Of a stretch of 6,639 nucleotides of DNA, positions 1-6,497 are shown piece after piece (position 1 is the first letter of the stretch; each line of letters starts with the position of its first letter). The DNA is taken from positions 1 to 6,639 of the forward strand of contig JAGWSE010000367.1 in the NCBI GenBank assembly GCA_028869395.1. Reading direction: 5' to 3'. A program made the translations under genes and the position numbers. This DNA comes from Alphaproteobacteria bacterium (GTDB lineage Bacteria; Pseudomonadota; Alphaproteobacteria; Caulobacterales; Caulobacteraceae). The notes under the pieces were generated by a model. The model saw only the letters and a list, made by a program, of their open reading frames with translations. It was not told the origin of the DNA and made no database searches.

Positions 1-1125
1 ATCGGCTCCATCGTCGCCGACCGCGCCATTGGGCTGCGCATGAAGGTTATCGCCTACGACCCGTTTCTGTCGCAGGAGCGGGCCCTGGAGTTGGGCGTCG
101 AGAAGGTGGATCTTGGCCATTTGCTGCGACGGGCCGACTTCATCACGCTGCACACGCCACTCACCGAGAAGACCCGCAATATCATCGATGCGGGCGCGTT
201 GGCCAACACCCGCAAGGGCGTGCGCATCATCAATTGCGCGCGTGGTGGGCTGGTCGACGAAAAAGCTCTGGCGGCGGCGCTCAAGTTGGGTCATGTTGGC
301 GGCGCCGCGTTCGACGTATTCGTGGAAGAGCCCGCCAAGGCGAACCCGTTGTTCGGCGCGGAGAACTTCATCGCCACCCCGCACCTCGGCGCCTCGACCG
401 TGGAGGCGCAGGAGAACGTCGCCCTGCAGGTGGCCGAACAGATGAGCGACTATCTGCTGACCGGCGCCGTCACCAATGCCCTGAACAGCCCCTCCGTGAC
501 CGCCGAGGAGGCGCCGCGGCTGAAGCCCTTCGTCGCCCTGGCCGACAAGCTCGGCCTGCTCGCCGGCCAGATGGTCGACTTCGGGGTCAAGGCCATCGAC
601 ATCGCCTACGAAGGCGACGTCGCCCAGTTGAACACGCGGCCTCTCACCGCCGCGGCGCTGGCCGGCGTCATGCGGCCCATGCTGGCCGAGATCAACATGG
701 TCTCGGCTCCGGCGGTGGCGAAGGAGCGCGGCATCACCGTCTCGGAATCCAAGCAGGACGAGAGCCCGATCTACGAGAGCCTGATCCGCATCACCGTCAC
801 CACGGAGAAGGGCAAGCGGTCGTTCGCAGGCTCGGTGCTGGCGGGCGCGCCGCGGGTCGTGGAGGTCAAGGGCATGGACCTCGACGCGCCCTTCTCGCCC
901 ACCATGCTCTACGTGAACAACGAGGATAAGCCGGGCTTCATCGGCGCGCTGGGCGCCCTGCTGGCCGAGGCGGACGTCAACATCGCCACCTTCAACCTGG
1001 GTCGCGTGGCCGCGGGCGAGGACGCCATCGCGCTGGTCGGCGTGGACCAGATCCCCAGCGACGGGCTGGTGAAGAAGATCCGCGCCCTGCCCCACGTGAA
1101 GGAGGCGCGGACGCTGCGGTTCTAG
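1..1125 (+). CDS. serA: D-3-phosphoglycerate dehydrogenase, 5'-truncated by window edge
   Basis: This enzyme oxidises 3-phosphoglycerate to 3-phosphohydroxypyruvate with NAD+, the first step of the phosphorylated serine pathway in the cytosol. The frame is open from base 1, and 374 codons are visible. Long-form family members have about 525 residues, so roughly 150 N-terminal residues lie outside; the first ATG, at base 40, is internal. The visible part begins at the end of the dinucleotide-binding loop (IGSIVADRA). The catalytic triad of the D-2-hydroxyacid dehydrogenase family is present: Arg81 in NCARGGLVDE, Glu110 in DVFVEEP and His128 in TPHLGAST (window numbering). A linker with NSPSVTAEEAP (about 162-172) leads into the intervening domain typical of the long (type 1) form. 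A C-terminal ACT domain (about 302-374) carries NNEDKPGFIG and VNIATFNLGR. ACT domains in this family often sense serine, but inhibition cannot be judged from sequence. The gene converges on the MoaD-like gene, with overlapping stop codons. Identification is very secure. Confidence 0.97.
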   Translation: MGSIVADRAIGLRMKVIAYDPFLSQERALELGVEKVDLGHLLRRADFITLHTPLTEKTRNIIDAGALANTRKGVRIINCARGGLVDEKALAAALKLGHVGGAAFDVFVEEPAKANPLFGAENFIATPHLGASTVEAQENVALQVAEQMSDYLLTGAVTNALNSPSVTAEEAPRLKPFVALADKLGLLAGQMVDFGVKAIDIAYEGDVAQLNTRPLTAAALAGVMRPMLAEINMVSAPAVAKERGITVSESKQDESPIYESLIRITVTTEKGKRSFAGSVLAGAPRVVEVKGMDLDAPFSPTMLYVNNEDKPGFIGALGALLAEADVNIATFNLGRVAAGEDAIALVGVDQIPSDGLVKKIRALPHVKEARTLRF

Positions 1126-1388
1126 CCCCCGGAAAGCGCCCCGAAGATCAGCACCTCGTCGCCGTCGGCCACCGAGACGCCCGTCGTGCGGGTCTCCCGG
1201 CGGCCGACGAAGATGCGCATGTGGCGGCGCACCCGGTCCTGCTCGTCCACGACCCTGAAGCGCAGCCCCGGAAACCGGGCGTCGAGGTCGTCGAGGACCT
1301 CGCCGACCGTGGCGCCCGCCGCGGCCAGTCGCGTGGCCCCGTCGGTGTAGGCGGTGAGCTGCGAGGGGATGAGGACGCTGACGCTCAT
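1122..1388 (-). CDS. MoaD/ThiS-family ubiquitin-like sulfur-carrier protein
   Basis: This is an 88-residue protein with the features of the MoaD/ThiS beta-grasp family. It has an N-terminal beta strand (SVSVLIPSQL), a helix region with TVGEVLDDLDARFPGL (27-42), a second strand RRHMRIFVGRRE (54-65), and the characteristic end VADGDEVLIFGALSGG (73-88) finishing in Gly-Gly. In this family the terminal glycine is adenylated by an E1-like enzyme and thiocarboxylated, so the protein donates sulfur or becomes conjugated. The start ATG (1388-1386) overlaps the stop of the upstream BNR gene as ATGA, and no Shine-Dalgarno is evident, so translational coupling is likely. A longer open frame continues upstream from this ATG, but it only shadows the BNR gene. 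No MoaE, ThiG, ThiF or MoeB gene is visible, and the usual MoaD ending PPVAGG is replaced by GALSGG. Membership of the molybdopterin pathway is therefore not shown. Family assignment is firm; the specific role is unknown. Confidence 0.88.
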   Translation of the reverse strand: MSVSVLIPSQLTAYTDGATRLAAAGATVGEVLDDLDARFPGLRFRVVDEQDRVRRHMRIFVGRRETRTTGVSVADGDEVLIFGALSGG

Positions 1389-2509
1389 GGCAGGGGCGCA
1401 GCCACGACCGAGTAGATTTCCGGCAGGTGGGCCGCGATCTGGCGGAAGCTCTCGCCCTCGTCGCCGCTCATCCAAACCTCGCCGCCGGTGGTGCCGAGGT
1501 AGAGGCCGAACGGATCGCGCCCGTCGCCGCACATCGCCTGGCGCTTGACGGTGAACCAGCCCTGCTCGCGCGGGAAGCCCTTGTCCTGCCGCTCCCACGA
1601 GGCGCCGCCGTCGCGCGTGCGGTAGACGGCGGGCTTGCCGCCGGGGCTCACCCGCGGCCAGACCTCGGTGCCGTCCATCGGGAACACCCACGCGGTTTCG
1701 GCGCAGCGCGGGTGGGGCACGATCGAGAAGCCGATGTCGCCCACCTCGCGGGGCATGTTGTCGCCGATGCGGTCCCAGCGCCTGGCCGGCCGGTCCAGGC
1801 GATAGATGCCGCAGTGGTTCTGCTGCCAGAGGCGATCCGGATTGGTGGGCGCGAGCGCGATCTGGTGTGCGTCCTGGCCGTATTCCGGATAGGGGTCGGG
1901 CAGGTAATCGCAGCGGACGTTCTCGTTCAGCGGCGCCCAGGTCGCGCCCTGGTCTGTGGTTTCCAGGACCCCCGCGGTCGGCGTCGCAAGATACATGTGA
2001 CGCGCCCCACGGGGATCGATGACGATACCGGCGACCATCGGGCCGTCCGGCGTGCCGCCGTCCATCGGCGGGAACCAGTCCAGCACCTTCGGATGCTCGT
2101 TCAGGCCCGCGACGCCCTCCCAGGTATCCCCCTGGTCGGCGCTGCGGAACAGCGCCTGCGGTGAGACGCCCGCCCACCAGACGCCGGGCTCGTCCGCATG
2201 GCCGGGCTCCAGCCAGAAGGTGTGGTGGACCGTCCGACCGTGCGGGTCGTCCTTGGAAAAGGCCGGCGGTTGCCTGGCCTCGGCCCAGGTCTTCCCGCCG
2301 TCGGTCGAGCGCAGGATGGTCGGGCCCAGGTGGCCGGTGGAGGCGGCCATCAGCATGGTCCTGCCGTCGCGGGGGTCGACGACGAAGTGGTTGATGATCT
2401 GTCCGAGGAACAGCGGCCCCTCGACCGACCAGGTCTTGCGCGCAGCGTCGCTCCTGAGGGTCCAGGCGCCCTTGCGGGTGCCGATGAGCAGTTGAATGTC
2501 GTCGGTCAT
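1385..2509 (-). CDS. Asp-box (BNR/sortilin-like) beta-propeller protein, often annotated exo-alpha-sialidase
   Basis: This is a 374-residue protein with at least five Asp-box turns (S-x-D-x-G-x-T-W): STDGGKTW at 68-75, SADQGDTW at 123-130, TTDQGATW at 184-191, TRDGGASW at 298-305 and SGDEGESF at 348-355. Degenerate copies occur near 20-27 and 238-245. This spacing fits a six- or seven-bladed propeller. Such proteins are often labelled sialidase or glycosyl hydrolase, but Asp-boxes are structural. The sialidase FRIP motif and arginine triad were not recognised, so no enzyme activity is assigned. The N-terminus (MTDDIQLLIGTRKGAW) has no signal peptide or membrane segment, which suggests a cytosolic protein. 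The ATG at 2509 was chosen because GGAGGG lies 5 bases upstream; an in-frame ATG at 2557 would add 16 residues but lacks such a site. The end overlaps the MoaD-like gene by ATGA, implying joint expression and perhaps a joint function. The fold is secure; the function is unknown. Confidence 0.87.
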   Translation of the reverse strand: MTDDIQLLIGTRKGAWTLRSDAARKTWSVEGPLFLGQIINHFVVDPRDGRTMLMAASTGHLGPTILRSTDGGKTWAEARQPPAFSKDDPHGRTVHHTFWLEPGHADEPGVWWAGVSPQALFRSADQGDTWEGVAGLNEHPKVLDWFPPMDGGTPDGPMVAGIVIDPRGARHMYLATPTAGVLETTDQGATWAPLNENVRCDYLPDPYPEYGQDAHQIALAPTNPDRLWQQNHCGIYRLDRPARRWDRIGDNMPREVGDIGFSIVPHPRCAETAWVFPMDGTEVWPRVSPGGKPAVYRTRDGGASWERQDKGFPREQGWFTVKRQAMCGDGRDPFGLYLGTTGGEVWMSGDEGESFRQIAAHLPEIYSVVAAPLP

Positions 2510-2514
2510 GGCTT

Positions 2515-2520
2515 CCCTCC
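2515..2520 (-). promoter_or_regulatory. Ribosome binding site of the BNR-protein gene
   Basis: The minus strand reads GGAGGG, then AAGCC, then ATG at 2509. This near-perfect Shine-Dalgarno at 5-base spacing decides the start at 2509 over the in-frame ATG at 2557. It is the clearest ribosome binding site in the window. Confidence 0.75.
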
Positions 2521-2565
2521 CGACCCTAGGACGAACGATAGCACCTAATCCCGACATGCGGGCGG

Positions 2566-3228
2566 TCAGCCGCCGCGGCCTGCCTGTTCGGCGAAGATCT
2601 CGTCGGCCATGCGCCGGCGAATGTTCTCCAGCAGCACCAGCACCTTGTCGGCCTCCGCGGTCGGGCGGCCGATGAACACGGTCTCCAGCGCCAAGCCGCG
2701 CAGCGCCGCCAGTGTGAGGTGCGCGATGGCGTCGACCTCGGCGACATGGTCGGGCGCGCCCAGCAGGCCCTCGGCCATCCGCTTTCGGGTGCGGTGCATG
2801 CCTGCCTCGGCGCGGCTGGCGAAGTCGCCGTAACGCTCGGCGAGTTCCGGGTCGGTGCGCGCGGCGATCATCACTTCCATCACCGCCACGGCTTCCGACA
2901 GCTGGAGGCCCTTCCAGACCGCTTGCACGCCGCCGATGAACTGGTCGCGTCCCGGCGGGTTGCCGGCGACCTCGGCGCGGACATAGTCGCGCTGCACGAT
3001 CCAGGCGTGCTCCGCCACGGCCAGCATCAGGTCGACCTTGGTCGGGAACTGATGGAGCAGCGAGCCGCGGCTGACCTTGGCCAGGCGGGCCACCAGCGGG
3101 GTGGAGGTGGCCGCATAGCCGAATTCGGCCAGGCAGCGCACGCCCGCGTCCAGGATCTTGGATCGCGTGGCCGCCCGGCGCTCGGCGTTCGGCCCGCGCG
3201 GGACCCTGGGTTTCACGGCTTCGGCCAT
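2566..3228 (-). CDS. TetR/AcrR-family transcriptional regulator
   Basis: This is a 220-residue, one-domain-plus-ligand-pocket repressor of the usual TetR length. The N-terminal helix-turn-helix domain (about residues 16-72) contains RRAATRSKILDAGVRCLAEF, then GYAATSTPLVARLAKVS, then the recognition region RGSLLHQFPTKVDLMLAVAE. This matches the family pattern, in which the helix-turn-helix is followed by a conserved aromatic and a lysine (here F61 and K64). The rest is helical and variable, as expected for the dimerisation and ligand-binding domain, so the ligand cannot be predicted. A basic, proline-containing tail (about 1-18) precedes the first helix. The gene lies 56 bases upstream of the BNR gene on the same strand and 56 bases downstream of dnaE2. 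The BNR and MoaD-like genes are the most economical targets, along with its own promoter, but this is inference from adjacency. The ATG at 3228 has only a weak, close GAGG (2-base spacing). The family call is very secure. Confidence 0.95.
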   Translation of the reverse strand: MAEAVKPRVPRGPNAERRAATRSKILDAGVRCLAEFGYAATSTPLVARLAKVSRGSLLHQFPTKVDLMLAVAEHAWIVQRDYVRAEVAGNPPGRDQFIGGVQAVWKGLQLSEAVAVMEVMIAARTDPELAERYGDFASRAEAGMHRTRKRMAEGLLGAPDHVAEVDAIAHLTLAALRGLALETVFIGRPTAEADKVLVLLENIRRRMADEIFAEQAGRGG

Positions 3229-3234
3229 CGCCTC

Positions 3235-3262
3235 AACATACCGTCGTTACGGACATAGCCAA
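3235..3262 (-). promoter_or_regulatory. Candidate tetR promoter with internal palindromic operator
   Basis: In the 56-base gap between dnaE2 and tetR, the minus strand has TTGGCT (3262-3257; 4 of 6 to the -35 consensus), a 16-base spacer, and TATGTT (3240-3235; 4 of 6 to the -10 consensus). The spacer contains CCGTAACGACGG (3252-3241), which has perfect 4-base inverted arms around a 4-base centre. Placement between -35 and -10 is what an autorepressing TetR protein would use. The -10 lies only 6 bases before the ATG, so transcription would start at or near the start codon, giving an almost leaderless message. This agrees with the poor Shine-Dalgarno. The matches are modest and the arms short, so chance is a real alternative. 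Confidence 0.3.
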
Positions 3263-3284
3263 GGCCGGGCCCTCCGCGGGCGAG

Positions 3285-6200
3285 TCAGTGGAAGTCGCGG
3301 CTGCGGATCAGGCGTCCGTCGATGCGGCTCCTGACCTGCGGCGGCGGGCCTTCGGCGTCGCGCATCTCGCCCAGCTTGTGCGACAGGTCGGCGAACCGCT
3401 CCGCGACCAGGTGGATCACGTCGCCCTCGCGTTGCAGCTGGCCTTCGACGATCACGAAGGACGCGCCCATGACCAGCCGGCGGTTGGCCTCGAAGGCGTC
3501 CTTCCACACCACGATATTGGCAATCCCCGTCTCGTCCTCCAGGGTCATGAAGACCACGCCCTTCGCCGTCCCCGGCCGCTGGCGGACCAGCACGAGCCCG
3601 CCCACGGCGAGACGGCGGCGGTTGCGCTGTCTGGCCAGAGCGGCGCAGGGCAGCGCGCCCGCGCGGGCCAGTTGCTCGCGGAAGAAGCTGATCGGGTGCG
3701 CCTTCAGGGAGAGGCTGGTGGTGCGGTAGTCCTCGGCCACGTGCTGCGGCTCGCTCATGAAGGGAAGCTGGACCTGGGCTTCCGTCCAGCTCTGGCGTGC
3801 GAGCAGCGGCGCGTTCGTCTCCACGCCGATCTCGCCGCCCAGCCCCTTCACCGCCCACAGCGCCGCGCGCCGGTCGAGGCCCAGCGAGCGGAAGGCGTCG
3901 GCCTCGGCCAGCAGCTCGAGCCCGCGGCGGGTGAGCCCTGCCCGCAGCGCGAAATCCTCCAGTGTCCGTGCGCCCGCCTCGCGCGCCGACTTCAGCGCGA
4001 TCGCCTCCTCCTTCCGGAAGCCCTTGATCTGGCGCAGGCCCAGGCGAACCGGACGCCAGGGGGTCCGGGGATCGTCCTTCGGTTCCAGGGTGCAGTCCCA
4101 GTCGCTGGACAGGATGTCGGGCGGACGGACCTCGACCCCGTGCTCGCGCGCGTCGCGGACCAGCTGGGCGGGCTGATAGAAGCCCATCGGCTGGGCGTTG
4201 ACCAGGCTCGCCAGGAAGACGTCGGGGTGATGCCGCTTCACCCAGGCCGAGGCGTAGACCAGCAGCGCGAAGCTGATCGCGTGGCTCTCCGGGAAGCCAT
4301 AGGAGCCGAAGCCTTCGATCTGCTTGAAGCAGCGCTCGGCGAAGTCGCGGGCGTAGCCGCGCCGCGTCATGCCGTCGATGAACTTGTCGCGGTATTCATG
4401 GAGACGACCGTTGGCGCGGAAGGTGGCCATCGAGCGGCGCAGGCCGTCGGCCTCGTTCTCGGAGAACTTCGCGCCCTCGATGGCCAGCCGCATGGCCTGT
4501 TCCTGGAACAGCGGCACCCCCAGTGTCTTGCCGAGCACCTGGCGAAGCTCGTCGGCCTCGCCGTGTTCCGGCGCGGGCGCGGGGAAGTCGACCGGCTCCC
4601 GGCCTTCGCGGCGCTTCAGGTACGGATGGACCATGTCGCCCTGGATCGGCCCCGGCCGCACGATCGCCACCTCGATGACGAGGTCGTAGAACTTCGCGGG
4701 CCTGAGCCTCGGCAGCATCGACATCTGCGCCCGGCTCTCCACCTGGAACACGCCCACGGAATCGGCGCGGGAGAGCATCTCGTAGACGGCCGGATCCTCC
4801 TGCGGGATGTCGGCGATGTCGCCGATCAGCCGTCCGTCCGGCAGCGGCGGCAGGAGGTCGAGCCCCTTCTTCAGCGCGGTGAGCATGCCCAGCGCCAGCA
4901 CGTCCACCTTCATCAGGCCGAGGGCGTCGATGTCATCCTTGTCCCACTCGATGAAGGTGCGGTCGGGCATGGCGGCGTTGCCGATCGGCACGGTCTCGTC
5001 GAGCCGGCGCCTGGTCAGCACATAGCCGCCGACGTGCTGCGACAGGTGCCGGGGGAAGCCCAGCAGCTCCTGCGCCAGCGACGCGGCGCGGCGGATCTCG
5101 GGGGCGTCGGGGTCCAGGCCCGCCTGGCGGATGTGGGCGTCCGGCACGCCCTCGCCGTAGGAGCCCCACACGGTGTTGGCCAGGGCCGCGGTGATGTCCT
5201 CGGTCAGCCCCAGCGCCTTGCCCACCTGGCGGATCGCCATGCGCGGACGATAGTGGATGACCGTCGCCACGATCGCCGCGCGGTCGCGGCCGTAGCGGCG
5301 GTAGATGTACTGCATCACCTCCTCGCGCCGCTCGTGCTCGAAATCGACGTCGATGTCCGGCGGCTCGCCGCGCTTCTCGGAGATGAAGCGGGAAAACAGC
5401 AGGTCCTGGTCGGGCTTGGTGGGGTCGACCGCGGTGATGCCGAGGCAGAAGCAGACGCAGGAGTTCGCCGCCGAGCCGCGCCCCTGGCACAGGATGTCCT
5501 GCTCGCGAGCCCAGCGCACCACGTCGTGGACGGTGAGGAAGTAGTTCGGGAAGTCGAGCTTCTCGATCAGCTCGAGCTCGTGCTCGATGACCTTGCGCTC
5601 CTTCTCCGGCACGCCGTTCGGGAAGCGCCATTTCGCCCCCTCCCAGGTCAGGTCGCGCAGATGCTGGATGGCGGTCTTGCCTGGCGGCACGGGCTCGTCG
5701 GGATATTCGTAGCGCAGCTGGGAAAGGTCGAAGGCGATGCGTTCGGCGATCTCGACGCTGCGTTCGACGGCGCCGGGGAACTTCGCGAACAGGCGCGCCA
5801 TCTCCTCGGGCGGCTTGAGGTGACGCTCGGCGTTGGCCTCGAGCCGCAGGCCCGCCTGGTGGATCGTGCAGCCCTCGCGGATGCAGGTCAGCACGTCCTG
5901 CAGCGGCCGCCGTTCGGGCCCGTGGTAGATCACGTCACCCACCCCCACCATGGGCGCGCGGGCGGCCTGGGCCAGGTCCGCCAGCTGCGAGAGGCGCTTC
6001 AGGTCGCGCGCGCCGTAGCGGCGCGCCGCGGCCAGCCAGACGTCGGGCAGCTCGCCCGCGATGCGCTTCAGGTCGCGCTCGAAGGCCGGGTCCAGCCGCT
6101 CGGGCGGGACGATCAGGACGAGCTGGCCCTCGGCGTGGTCCAGGAAATCGGCGAAGGAAAGCTCGCAGGCGCCCTTTGCGGCGCGCAACTGGCCGCGGGT

Positions 6201-6497
6201 GAGCAGTCGCGTGAGCCGGCCGTAGGCCTCGCGGTCCGACGGATAGACCAGCAGGCTGGGCGTTCCGTCCGCGAAGTCGAGCCGGCAGCCGGTGAGCGCC
6301 CGGATGGTCGAGCCGGCGGCGCGCCGCTCCTGCATTTCCGACCAGGCGCGCACCACCCCGGCCAGGCTGTTGCGGTCGCAGATCCCGATCGCCTCGATCC
6401 CCAGAGCCGCCGCCGTCGCCACCAGCTCGTGCGGATGCGACGCCCCGCGCAGGAACGAGAAATTGGTCGCGGCCTGGAGTTCGGCGTAGCGGGTCAT
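3285..6497 (-). CDS. dnaE2: Error-prone DNA polymerase III alpha-like subunit DnaE2
   Basis: This 1070-residue C-family DNA polymerase works with ImuA and ImuB in SOS-induced translesion synthesis and damage-induced mutagenesis. The N-terminal PHP-type domain opens with ATNFSFLRGASHPHELV (10-26), the DnaE2 signature; it lacks the His-x-His pair of metal-binding PHP domains. The palm has CQGRGSAANS (337-346). The catalytic aspartates are expected at Asp383 and Asp385 in PDIDVDF and at Asp532 in KVDVLALGML, by analogy with E. coli DnaE Asp401, Asp403 and Asp555. Further family blocks are IVRPGPIQGDMVHPYL (612-627), LFQEQAMRLAI (663-673) and GFGSYGFPESHAISFALLVY (729-748). A helix-hairpin-helix region follows (about 818-870), then an OB fold (about 963-1040), and the usual SRDFH end. 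Length and blocks are complete with no frameshift. ATG at 6497 was chosen because it overlaps the imuB stop as ATGA and gives the conserved start MTRYAELQA; an in-frame ATG at 6521 lies inside imuB. Promoter and LexA site are expected upstream of imuA, outside the window. Confidence 0.97.
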   Translation of the reverse strand: MTRYAELQAATNFSFLRGASHPHELVATAAALGIEAIGICDRNSLAGVVRAWSEMQERRAAGSTIRALTGCRLDFADGTPSLLVYPSDREAYGRLTRLLTRGQLRAAKGACELSFADFLDHAEGQLVLIVPPERLDPAFERDLKRIAGELPDVWLAAARRYGARDLKRLSQLADLAQAARAPMVGVGDVIYHGPERRPLQDVLTCIREGCTIHQAGLRLEANAERHLKPPEEMARLFAKFPGAVERSVEIAERIAFDLSQLRYEYPDEPVPPGKTAIQHLRDLTWEGAKWRFPNGVPEKERKVIEHELELIEKLDFPNYFLTVHDVVRWAREQDILCQGRGSAANSCVCFCLGITAVDPTKPDQDLLFSRFISEKRGEPPDIDVDFEHERREEVMQYIYRRYGRDRAAIVATVIHYRPRMAIRQVGKALGLTEDITAALANTVWGSYGEGVPDAHIRQAGLDPDAPEIRRAASLAQELLGFPRHLSQHVGGYVLTRRRLDETVPIGNAAMPDRTFIEWDKDDIDALGLMKVDVLALGMLTALKKGLDLLPPLPDGRLIGDIADIPQEDPAVYEMLSRADSVGVFQVESRAQMSMLPRLRPAKFYDLVIEVAIVRPGPIQGDMVHPYLKRREGREPVDFPAPAPEHGEADELRQVLGKTLGVPLFQEQAMRLAIEGAKFSENEADGLRRSMATFRANGRLHEYRDKFIDGMTRRGYARDFAERCFKQIEGFGSYGFPESHAISFALLVYASAWVKRHHPDVFLASLVNAQPMGFYQPAQLVRDAREHGVEVRPPDILSSDWDCTLEPKDDPRTPWRPVRLGLRQIKGFRKEEAIALKSAREAGARTLEDFALRAGLTRRGLELLAEADAFRSLGLDRRAALWAVKGLGGEIGVETNAPLLARQSWTEAQVQLPFMSEPQHVAEDYRTTSLSLKAHPISFFREQLARAGALPCAALARQRNRRRLAVGGLVLVRQRPGTAKGVVFMTLEDETGIANIVVWKDAFEANRRLVMGASFVIVEGQLQREGDVIHLVAERFADLSHKLGEMRDAEGPPPQVRSRIDGRLIRSRDFH

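Noticed and set aside
234..929. A 231-codon plus-strand frame inside serA in another phase.
   Set aside because: It is Arg/Gly-rich, has no domain, and overlaps the clearly real serA coding frame.
1389..2177. Upstream extension of the MoaD-like frame, giving a 351-codon protein.
   Set aside because: The added part is an out-of-phase reading of the BNR gene, is Arg/Gly/Pro-rich, and shows no homology. The beta-grasp domain begins exactly at the ATG at 1388, which overlaps the BNR stop.
2510..2557. A 16-residue N-terminal extension of the BNR protein starting at the ATG at 2557.
   Set aside because: The ATG at 2509 has a strong GGAGGG at good spacing, and the first propeller strand starts right after it. 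The extension has no comparable ribosome binding site.
2545..2568. A small inverted repeat CCCG-CATGT-CGGG just after the tetR stop.
   Set aside because: The stem has only 4 pairs and no T tract, and it is too weak to call a terminator or an operator.
3265..3284. A GC-rich possible hairpin (GCCC...GGGC) just after the dnaE2 stop that might be a terminator.
   Set aside because: The stem is only 4 base pairs and is not followed by a run of T residues. In DNA this GC-rich such pairing is expected by chance.
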